Assembly: GCF_000143415.4 (NCBI RefSeq)
Contig: NW_003314299.1
Span: 1,089,204-1,153,203, forward strand
Direction of reading: 5' to 3'
Source of the DNA: Selaginella moellendorffii
Lineage: Eukaryota; Streptophyta; Lycopodiopsida; Selaginellales; Selaginellaceae
Length of the DNA stretch: 64,000 bases
A model generated the notes under the pieces. That model saw only the letters and a program-made list of their open reading frames with translations, made no database searches and had not been told where the DNA came from. A program made the position numbers and the translations under genes. Below are positions 1 through 8,983 of this stretch, in pieces (the first letter of the stretch is position 1; every line of letters begins with the position of its first letter).

Positions 1-455
1 GGACCCGAAGGCGCGCCAAAGGTGAGCTAATTAGCATGGGTTAGCTAGGTCGACCAGGCGTAGGGAGCTACGCCCGACTCCCAGCGGGGATGTCGAAACC
101 GTAGACGTATTCTACGGAGGTTGGGTTCGAGTCCCAACCCCCTAGTAAAGCAAGGCTGGGTTCAAGTCCCGACCCCATACTAGGGCGTGGTGAGGGGAGG
201 AATATAGGGACACCTATATTCCGTTGTCATGAGCTCTTGGCCGGGGAGGCTAACTTAGGCACACCGCTAAGTGGGGGGATGCCCCCGGAGACATGGTCAA
301 CAAGTCGTAGGATAAAAAAGAGACGTTCGATGTGGGCATCGAACTTCTTCTATGGGTGGTGGAGTTGTAAGGAACCAACTCGCCGAGGTGTCGTAGGCTA
401 AGGGAACCCCGAAAGCATGACCAAAATGACAAAGAGTTCATCGGATGGGACCAAG
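1..455. other. Repeat-like GC-rich left edge, no gene
   Basis: No credible coding frame. The stretch has two T-arm-like segments, each a GGGTTCRAGTCCC core flanked by complementary bases (about 118-143 and 156-178). Between 98 and 118 a 6-bp stem closes a 7-nt loop. This resembles a tRNA-derived or pol III B-box-bearing repeat, but I could not fold a full tRNA, so no tRNA is called. It runs into the hexamer satellite that follows. Confidence 0.4.
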
Positions 456-730
456 TCAAAGATCGAGTCCAAGACCGACTCTAGGACCGAGTTCGAGATA
501 GAGTCCGGAATCGAGTCCAAGACCGACTCGGGGACCGAGTTCGAGTCCGAGTTCGAGACCGAGTTCGAGACGGAGTCCGAGATCCGAAATCGGGTCCGAG
601 ACCGAGTCCGAAGTCGAGTCCGAGGTCGGGCCCGAGATCGGGTCCGAGATCGAGTCCGCGATCGAGTCCGAGACCGAATCCGAAGTCGGATCCGAAATCG
701 GATCCGAGATCGAGCCAGAGACTAAGTCCA
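456..730. repeat. Degenerate hexanucleotide satellite, about 45 units
   Basis: About 270 bp repeats a 6-bp unit of the form GAGNCC/GATCGA with an unbroken hexamer phase and many substitutions but no visible indels. Because 6 is a multiple of 3, both strands read as open, giving Glu/Ser/Arg-rich or Asp/Ser/Pro-rich dipeptide-like proteins. I treat these frames as by-products of the repeat, not genes. Confidence 0.85.
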
Positions 731-739
731 AATACTAAT

Positions 740-1170
740 ACGGGTCAAGGGGTGAAAGCCCAAAGCGTGCGTCCCCCAGGGGGGGGGGGCTGCAGGGGGT
801 TCCAAAAGTATAGTAGGGATAGTGAGGTCCAGGAACCAGTTTTGAAGGGACTCTCCAGTTGGGCTTCCAAACCGACTTGAGGTTGGGACTGGGACTAAGG
901 GGCCTTGGGTGGGAGTGAGCATGGACTTGGCTGGTGCCGGAGGGGCCATCCAAGGAAGTGCTCAAGAGCAGCTCCCACTCCCGAAAGGGAAACCGATTGC
1001 GGTGCTCCCGGCTCATGTGGAGTGGTGCCCCACTTGAGTACCATGCGGCTCATTGGTCCTCGCCCTTCCTAGGGGCTTGGGCCTTCCTTCGGGATGGAAG
1101 TGGGGGGCGAGAGGTACCCATGCCGGGCCGTTAGGCCACGGTGTTTCGCCCCGGCGTCCCGAAGCAAGTG
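740..1170 (+). mobile_element. Diverged LTR fragment related to the 8984-16248 family
   Basis: Positions 743-820 match the LTR core of the element at 8984 in reverse complement: a GGTGAAAGCCCAAAGCGTG segment, a long G-run, then TATAGTAGGGATAGTG. A second block near 1111-1155 (GTACCCAT, then GTTAGGCCAC) matches another LTR segment in the right order. The LTR therefore lies on the plus strand here, opposite to the other copies. Ends could not be set. Confidence 0.6.
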
Positions 1171-1499
1171 TTGCACTCAAGACTTGGGATTTAGAGGGTC
1201 CCATGATCAAGTCTTGTGGTACCAAGGGATGTTAGGAACCTGGAAGCTTGGTGTGCTTGGCTGCTTGTGCTTGCGGGGAGTGTAGCCGAACCTTAAGTCC
1301 AGTCTAACCCGGGGAGGGGGATTGGGAGTGATTTGGGAATCCGTGGAAGGATGGCTAACACTCCGTTGCTCGTGCAGTGAGTAGCTGAAACCAAGTAGGA
1401 GCTGGTACCATAGGCGAGAACCTTGGCAAGGGAACTTAGCAAAAGCCAAGGCAGTGTTGGACGGATAGACGAGGTAAGCTGGCAAATTGGAAAGGAAAA

Positions 1500-1860
1500 A
1501 TTTGTGGCTTACAGACATGAAGAAAGTGTTTCCAAATTTTGGTTATGACTTGGATGACATTCTTGAGGAAGGGGAGAATTGAGTTTTGTAATTATATTGC
1601 TATATAATTTGAGTTGTTTGTTTTATTCTCATTCTTTTATTTCCATGATCATATTGTCATGCGAGAAAGCCGTATTGCTTTCTTTCTTTTGTGGCCATTT
1701 GTTGTGATGCTGGTGTTGATGTTAGCACATCTTTTCTTCATGGCCGTATTGCTGTGGACTCCTTTCATATGAGGCTTGTTTAGCTTCTCAAAGTTGCCAT
1801 TCGTGGCTAGGTCATAAGGAAGGGGAGAATGACACAAACCACAGGAATATTCCAAGAATA
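1500..1860 (+). mobile_element. Possible 3' end of a decayed gypsy element with polypurine tracts
   Basis: A short frame ending at 1582 reads ...NFGYDLDDILEEGEN-stop, which looks like the acidic tail of a gypsy polyprotein. The purine run GGAAGGGGAGAAT sits at the stop codon and again near 1818-1830, there followed by TGACACA, a possible LTR start. No matching second LTR was found, so this is tentative. Confidence 0.3.
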
Positions 1861-2949
1861 TTCTATGGCCTGTGGGATTTAAGGCTGTAATGCCTTAAAG
1901 GTTGGGAGGTTGGCCTAGGGTTCACTTTCTTGTTCATTTCAACATTCATAAGGGATTGTGGCCAGTCCATGGAAATTTCCCCCTCTCACACAAAGTAAAG
2001 CTCTCGATTCTTGGAAATTTTGATTTCTTACTTGTAGCATAGCCATGGCCACCCAGCTCCAGCTTGGCTGCTCTATAGCCATGCACTATAGTAGAGCATA
2101 GCACTATACCCATGAGTAGGAGCAGCCATATTTCAAGGTTTAGATAGATCTTGTTGATAGGCATGTTTAAATATCTTTGAGAATAAAACTAATATTATAA
2201 CCTAAATTAGAATCTTGTAAAACCTATTATATAAACTATGTATTAAATAGGTAAATCAAACTGTCATAAAAACTGTTATATAAACCATGTGCCATACTAC
2301 TTAACAAACCATACATAAAACACATATTATTTTTTTATTTTTTTTACTGGAACTCATATCAATTTTAAATATGAGTAAAAATAATAAAAATTATATAAAA
2401 ACTATGTTATATAACTTTTGGTGAATTATATGAGGATAATCTTATGACACCTTTAGTGTTTAAAAGTCCCTATTCCTTAAGTGATTCTAACTAAAATTGT
2501 TTAGCACCACTATATTAAAACCAATTTGTTAAATCAAGTTTTTATATGAATTACATTTTCAACTCTTTTAGGAAAATTTTCTATACTTCCAAAGATCCCA
2601 AAGTTACTCTTTTATTGGCCCTTTTTCTATCCACTATACCACTCATGAGTTCATATATGAACTAAAGCTTAGAGCCACACTCTCATGACATCCTACTCCT
2701 TAATCTAGCCCCACTTTTGGGACCTTTAAATGTTAATATCAAATTATGATATATTTGGCTACCAATAGAAATCAATCTAAGGAATATTAAGTTCTAAGTG
2801 ATTAAATTTTTAATTCTACTTTAATCACTTAACCATATTTTTTACTATTTGGAGGAGTCTTACTCACAACTTTCATAGATTCTCATCCCAACTTAAGGTA
2901 CTTACTAACCCCCAGAAGTGATCTCAAAGCCACACTAATTTCACATTTG
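1861..2949. other. AT-rich intergenic DNA, no gene seen
   Basis: AT-rich sequence with A/T runs near 2330. Only short frames dense in stops; no domain recognised on either strand. Confidence 0.6.
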
Positions 2950-3542
2950 TGTAAGCTCCTGAATTTGGACTTCCCGAGAGGTTACCTAACCCAGTACATT
3001 CAAACCCAATGACGTTTAACTCCAAATATCCCAAGACCCTTAACCGATTGAAAAAGGGAGTGCACTCTTGTTCATGGGCCCTTTTCTTTTATATTTGAAC
3101 CCTATAGATCGCCTATCGAGTCGTTCCTTTTGGTTGCTTACAATCTACCACACTTCCCTACAAGTTCATGCCCTCGTGAATATAAACTGAGAGCCGCAGC
3201 TCTCTTGAGAGCCCGCCCTCTTTACACCTTACCCCTCGGGTCAAGCCCAGCCAGGAGCAAACTGGACTTGCCAGATGTCAATCAACATGTGGTGTGATTC
3301 TCTTAGTCAACTAATAGAGTCGAACCCGAAACCCCTTTGATACCAAATGTAAGCTTTTGAATTTGAACTTCTCGAGAGGTTACCCCAACCCAATACTATT
3401 CAAACCTAAGTACGTTTAACTCCAAATATCCCAAGACTCTTAATGAATTGGAAAACAAGGTGCATTTTTGTTCATGGGCCCTTTTCCTTTATATTTAAAC
3501 CCTATAGATTGTCTCTCAAGTCGTTACTTTTGGTTGCTTACA
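2950..3542 (-). mobile_element. TRIM retrotransposon, Cassandra type (5S-like LTRs)
   Basis: Two direct repeats, 2950-3142 (193 bp) and 3348-3542 (195 bp), each run from TGTAAGC to GCTTACA and enclose only about 205 bp. On the minus strand the internal part starts with TGGTATCA (3338-3345), the initiator-Met tRNA primer site, and ends with a purine-rich tract next to LTR 2950-3142. The flanks ATTTG and ATTTA are a near-perfect 5-bp target duplication. Within each LTR the minus strand matches plant 5S rRNA across the internal promoter: an A-box-like AGTTAAACG..TTGGG, then a C-box-like GTACTGGGTTAGGT and ACCTCTCGGGAAGTCC, with 25 of 31 bases agreeing in the C-box stretch. This is the hallmark of Cassandra elements. 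No protein is encoded. Confidence 0.85.
2967..3023 (-). promoter_or_regulatory. 5S-rRNA-like pol III internal promoter in left TRIM LTR
   Basis: The minus strand keeps the 5S A-box and C-box segments with 7 nt instead of 8 between TTGGG and GTACT. The same segment recurs at 3365-3423 in the other LTR. In Cassandra elements this region is transcribed by RNA polymerase III; activity here is inference. Confidence 0.7.
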
Positions 3543-3800
3543 ATTTAATTTAAGTTTTTCATGTGTTCAATCCCATTTTAAACACCTAAAGGTACAATTG
3601 AAATACTAGCCTTTTATGCTAAGGCCATATCTATCCTCATTGTCTCATTGATAGCATAAAACCATCCATACCATAGTTATGTCTCTTCAAAACTAAGTTA
3701 TCTATCCATGAATATCATCCTATGATCATACTTTAGCATTTTTCCTAGAATAGTAATCTTGATTCTAAGTGTGTTTTTGAGGAGTTAAATCTTTAGAGTG

Positions 3801-3958
3801 TTCTCTTGAGATGATTGAGAGAGATGTTTAACCTCAAGTATCTCAAGATCTTTAATCAGTTGAAAAAGAGGGATGCACTTTTATTCATAGACCATTTCCC
3901 TTTATATTTGAACTATTATGAATTTTCTCTTAAGTTGTTTTTATTTTTGTTGCTTGCA
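3801..3958 (-). mobile_element. Truncated third copy of the TRIM LTR
   Basis: This stretch aligns with the distal part of the TRIM LTR (TTTAACCTC, CCCTTTATATTTGAA, TTGCTTGCA) with many changes and a deletion in the 5S-like part. No partner LTR or primer site is next to it, so it is a decayed fragment. Confidence 0.65.
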
Positions 3959-5344
3959 CTTATGTGACGCAATAGATATTATGATATCCAAGAACACTCT
4001 TTTGTTGATCAAATTTGTTTAGAGCCACTGCGTTGCCACTAGCAAGCCATGAGCATTTAAATAAAACTCATTATTATATGTGTATTAGACTGGATTAGAT
4101 GTCAGAAATTAAAGTCATAATAAAAAATTAGTACTATATTACATGAATATTAACTAGATAGCTACTAGAATTTGCATATATGGTACTTGGGATCTTCCAA
4201 CATCACTCTATCAAGAAGACTTTCAGCAATACAATGCAACAAAAATCATATTTTTTGGATGTTAGAGACAAAAGATATAGCTTGAACCATCACAATATGA
4301 GACTTGCAGCAACTTCAGGGACATTCTGGCTCTTCTCTTCAATCGGTTGGGCCAGCATAGAATATGTGTCCAAACACTCATTAGTGGAGCAAACAAATTT
4401 TCTCACTTCATATATTTTTAGTTGCATTTGGCCATAAAAGCCACTTCATCCTAGGTTGTATTACATGCTACATCAAATCTTAATAGCATATAAGCTGCTA
4501 CTTTGGGGATGGTCCAAAGTTGAGTTGAGCTCAATTCAGCACAAGTCAACTCAAGTCAACATGGTCAACTAAAAGATTTACAAAGGAAATCTAAATTGAA
4601 CAAATAAAGGTTCTAACAAACTTTAAAATATTGAAATATATAAATATCCAAGTTAAAAGTTTCTATAAGATTGAGTTGTTTAAAAAAGACAAAGTTCATA
4701 AGAACCTATCTTTTGTAAAGCTATATTATTTTACTATAACTATTGTTACAACTGTTATATTTTGATTTGACTACATAATATTTTGAATACTTTTAGAGCT
4801 ATACATACTATTCCTTCACTCAAAAGATTTTTTAAGGTTCTTGAAAAGATGGGAAGCAAGGAAAATAAAAGATCTGTGAGTAAGAGTTGTAGGGCAAAAG
4901 AATGTGAGAATGTTAATTTTGTTTCACTACTATAATCTCTATATTACACTCTTAATCCTTATTACTCATTTGGGAATGTGGAGACCATTATCACAATCAA
5001 TAAAAATACTTCTCTTACTATTGAAATAATAGTCCAAAGCAAGAGAAATAAAGAAATAAACAATATGGCAGAAAGCACTAAGAAATCTACTCCATCATGA
5101 CATTTGTAATTTACATGTTAATTCATATAAAAAACTCTATTGCTGTCTATATTGCATCCCATATGAAAAGACTAGTCTTGGAAATGGGGCTTTATAATCA
5201 TAACTTGCTTGTAAATATAAGAGATTTTAGAATTCTAGATTATTGTGTATACACAAAATTTTATGGCATCGTTTGCTTCACACTTGTTCATTTTATCTGT
5301 TATTTCATCTTTATGCTTATCTGAAGCATACAAAATATTTTCAG
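3959..5344. other. AT-rich intergenic DNA, no gene seen
   Basis: Low-GC sequence with frames under about 85 codons and no recognisable domain. Confidence 0.6.
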
Positions 5345-5425
5345 GTCTAATTCTTCCATGATCAGCACTGCATATTCGTCGGCTTGCTCCTTGAGTTTCG
5401 AGAGCTTGTTCTCACTCACACTTAT
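5345..5425 (-). pseudogene. Fossil exon of an Rboh NADPH oxidase (EF-hand region)
   Basis: On the minus strand 27 codons include ENKLSKLKEQ followed by ADEYAVLIMEELD, which matches the conserved segment before the EF-hands of plant respiratory burst oxidases (NKLS...QAEEYAALIMEELDPD). The stretch is visibly richer in G and C than its surroundings. The reading leaves the family right after LD, and no other Rboh exon was seen nearby. It is a relic or captured exon, not a working gene. Confidence 0.7.
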
Positions 5426-5867
5426 TTTAATGAATCATTATGATGAAATCCTACTTTGCTACTTTTCTATATATGCTAAATTTCTAAGGAAATAGATTGT
5501 AGAGAAATATAGACCACATTATAGTAGCAGAGCACATTGGCACGCTACCATTCTCTCATGTGAGATTGTTTTTCAGTTTTGGAATGGTAAATAAAGTTGA
5601 TTCTTTGATGTGATATTACTTTTGAGTCTTTCGAAAGATTTCAATTTCTTTTATTATTATTTATAAGCAACTCCTAAAAACTCTTAATGAGGATTCATTG
5701 CAAAAATATATGTTGATATTTAAAGAATTTGAGTATTGTCAGTGTTATAATAAATAAACCTCATTCCCAAGATTAAAACTTAGTATGTACACTATCTAGA
5801 AAAGTTATGGTCATCGTAGTTTTATTGTTCTCCTTGAGGTCTTTGGAAGTTTATATTGAAATGGCTT
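5426..5867. other. AT-rich intergenic DNA, no gene seen
   Basis: No frame or repeat of note. Confidence 0.55.
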
Positions 5868-6400
5868 GAAAGAAAGTCACTGTTACTTGTACTTGGCCCC
5901 CCAGCATTTTATACCAATCTCCACCTCCATTCCCAAGTTTTACCAATATTTCACTTTCACCCCTATATAACAATCTTCTTTCTATTGAGGGTTTTAGTGA
6001 AGCTAAACTAAAGCTCCCTATATATGAAATTTCGGATCTTGCTACTAGAGAGGGATTGCCTTCAACCCTTCAAGAGCAATGCCACATATTTTTGCAAGAT
6101 CTTGCTCCTGATATGGTAGGACTACTTGAAAACACAGAACACTATTACATTTGGTGTTCAATATGCTACTTTTTTTTGGACAAGACAAATGGCTCTATAG
6201 GTTTACAAATTTTTTTTGAGCGCTGTAGCAATTGCCTAACAGCAGGTTTGGAAAACATATGCATATACAATATATTCCAGAATGAGTTATGGATATATAC
6301 CCACTATTGCTTCATAGTGAGGAACAACATTCCCTTGGAAAACACTACATTGGCTAGTGTAAAATATAGGGCTTTTAAGCCACCCTACAATGGAATATAA
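5868..6400 (+). other. Unrecognised open frame of about 178 codons, no start codon
   Basis: A stop-free frame runs from about 5868 to the TAA at 6398-6400, long for DNA this AT-rich. It starts VTVTCTWPPS and includes LKLPIYEISDLATREGLPS near the middle. There is no ATG at the beginning, so it would be an internal exon or a decayed piece of a mobile element. I recognise no family. Confidence 0.3.
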
Positions 6401-6904
6401 AATCTAGAATTACTTTACTATACTATAGTATTATCACTTTTAAAAGAAAAAATATAATAAAATGATAGTTGTAGGTTACATACTTTGTTCTAGAAGGTGG
6501 TATCATATCATATACAATTTCTTACAAGATGTTGAAGGAGGAGATGGCAACACACAAGCACTACAAAGTGATGGTAACAGATGACAAGGATAATTTGAAA
6601 TTATGATATCTGACACTGACATTATCATTGACATCTGACACTTTTACAAACATTTGATATATAACAAGTTCTTCATTTCATATAAGGATGCAATTAACTT
6701 TCTTCTGCCTCATCATCAATATATTGATTTCCTTTATACTTTCTCTTTTATTGGTAATATGGGGAAGATTCACCTTGCATATGTTGAATTATGGCTTTTG
6801 CATAATTGGGGAGACTTCCAAAGCCTCCAATTCTAGAAACTCTATGTGATTATGATCTATAAAACAAAACTAAATATATATTGAAATCTTAATAAACATA
6901 ATTT
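6401..6904. other. AT-rich intergenic DNA, no gene seen
   Basis: Short frames only; nothing recognised. Confidence 0.55.
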
Positions 6905-7690
6905 ACCTCTTTGAGGTTGAAAGCAACTTACGAAATCCTGTGAACTAGTATTTGAAGAAATGATGTTCTTCAATACCAAACACTAACCTATCAAAGTCAC
7001 GTGTTGCCTCCACCATAGAACTACTACTTGCTGTGCAATCAATCACAACACCATCTGGTGGGCAATAAAACTCAAACAAGACTTGCATCGCCAATGGAAT
7101 TCAAAATTGGCACCTTAGAAACATGCTGCAGATTTTCCCATCCACAAGGTTGGGTATGATGTTAGTGGAATTGTCGTACTCTGGCAAAATATATGCTACA
7201 CATTCACTATCATAAAACCCATTATGTGTGTTTCTATAAAAGGCATGATAGGTCCATATCATAACCTAAAAAATAAGAAAGTTTAGAAATTAGATTAAAA
7301 TATCAAATACATACTCACCTTTTTAGGCTACCCCTCGTATTGATGCCAATAGGATCCATGATGCACTTGGAAGAGAATGACTTGAAATGAACTTTTGCTG
7401 CACACGTTATAAACTCATACATCTAGTTGGGGTTGTTTTGTAGGATGAAGACGACATGGCCAACTTTGAGCATAAGTGTTTTGGACAAAAGAAATGCATC
7501 GCATATGTGGTCAAGTGTGAGAAAGTTCCAATCCTCAACTTTCCCATCAATATCTGAAAGATTGTCTAGAAAATCGAAGAGAATGAAATCCACAATTGGG
7601 AGCAAGGGCCTTTGTTTGTATTTTTCAATACCAACGGTTGAACTGGCACCATATATCCATATTAATATCATTTTCCATGAAAGATATTAA
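6905..7690 (-). pseudogene. Decayed gene resembling a beta-class DNA amino-methyltransferase
   Basis: Reading the minus strand from 7671, a frame gives PIVDFILFDFLDN, then DWNFLTLDHICDAF, then a LKVGHVVFILQNN strand. After a stop codon and a likely intron (about 7267-7319) comes WTYHAFYRNTHNGFYDSE, and after a further stop FEFYCPPDGVVIDCTASSSS followed by RLVFGIEEHHFF. The order is that of N4/N6 DNA methyltransferases with motif IV before motif I. The motif IV region (normally DPPY) reads FDFLDN, and the motif I region (normally DPFAGSGT) reads DCTASSSS, so key residues are lost. Two in-frame stops mark it as dead. The family call rests on pattern only. Confidence 0.45.
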
Positions 7691-8055
7691 CAATCTATTG
7701 TAGGAGCCAATGAAGACACCCACAATGCTTTATTGTGTTATTGGGGAAATAGGACAGACCTATAGAAAAGATAAGTGAATGAAAAGGCAATAACTAATAT
7801 GCTACTGTCATATGGCATGTTGTCAATGAGAGTTCCTTTAACTCCTCTTCACGAGTATCTTGTCGAGCTGGAATGAAATTACTACCAATAGTTATTATTA
7901 CAAAAAACATATATTACCACTTTTAGTTTGTAAAATTCACTTTTGCTTATCGCAAGATCGACATGATATTCTATGAACCACTTAATCATTGTTATTTATT
8001 GATGGAATCTGATCCAAATCTGGCTGTTTGATGGTTGAACTAAAGCCTAATCCTA

Positions 8056-8550
8056 GCTATCCGGTAGTGGAATGCAAACTTGATCCAGAGCTTCCTCATC
8101 CTCCTCTTCATCGTCACTTGCATCACCATCAGTGTTGGCATTGACAACTTCCTCCTGATCTAGTGTAAGGGTCTCCTTCTCTAGGAGCTCCAACTCCCAA
8201 GGGCATTCTATCTTATGTACCTTTGGAACTCTCGCAAACATTGTTAGGTACATTCCTCCATCTTTTACACCCTTTTGTAATAAATCGAGTGTAAACTGGT
8301 GCCTCAAATGGCATGCCTCTATATTAAAGATACCTGTAAACAATATATACTTAAAAAATATCTTAGAAATCATGTTATACTTGTAAGTTACATGTCTCAT
8401 GAAATAAGACTAACCATATTAGCAATTATAAGTTGTTATGCTTGTAAACTTCTCTGGCAACCACCCCTCTTCAATCCCTTCCAATGATGTGTTGACATAG
8501 GTGTCAAAAGACATGAATGTGCTATCTATATCATCACTAATGGTGGCCAA
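8056..8550 (-). pseudogene. Unrecognised gene remnant with acidic C-terminus
   Basis: A minus-strand frame near 8545-8437 reads TFMSFDTYVNTSLEGIEEG. After a TA-rich stretch with an AG acceptor near 8340, a second frame runs to 8056 and includes EACHLRHQFTLDLLQKGV, then a D/E-rich tail (DGDASDDEEEDEEALD). It lies just upstream of the methyltransferase-like remnant on the same strand and may be its 5' part. No family recognised. Confidence 0.35.
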
Positions 8551-8560
8551 CCCAAGCTTG

Positions 8561-8821
8561 ACCTTAAGCACTTTGGCCACTTAAGGGGCCAAAGTTATTT
8601 GAATAACCTCAGCCCCTCAAATGGCCAAAGTGCCCAAGGTGGCTTGACCTTGGGCACTTTGGCTACTTGAGGGGCCGAGGTTATTTAAATAACTTCAGCC
8701 CCTCGGGCAGCCAAAGTGCCTAAAGTGGCCAGCCCGAGCTCAACCTTAGGCACTTTGACAGCCTAAGAGGCTAAGGTTATTTGTATAACCTCGGCCCCTC
8801 AGGCAGCCAAAGTGCCCAGGT
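8561..8821. repeat. Three tandem imperfect palindromes (hairpin array)
   Basis: Units at 8561-8640, 8647-8726 and 8743-8821 each read as a left arm ACCTTGGGCACTTTGG..., then GAGGGGCCGAGGTTATT, a short centre, and the reverse complement. Arms are about 39 bp; I counted about 31 of 39 pairs in the first unit. The units are related to each other, and a further half-arm lies at about 8822-8870. They could form stems. No protein. Confidence 0.8.
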
Positions 8822-8983
8822 GGCTCGCCTGAGCCAAAGTGCCCGAGGTCAAGCTCAGGCTGGCAACAAAAGGTGATAAAAGCAAAAAGAAAAAACATGG
8901 AATCAATCAAATGGAAACTCACTCTTGGTGGAATTGTTACTTCCCAATCTCTCAATCATGTTGGATCTCTCGCACTCCCTCAC

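Noticed and set aside
1-180. A tRNA gene with a long variable arm
   Set aside because: Only T-arm-like parts and one hairpin fit; no acceptor stem or D-arm could be paired.
417-731. Frames of about 90-100 codons on both strands in the hexamer repeat
   Set aside because: They arise because a 6-bp repeat without stops is open in several frames; no start context or homologue.
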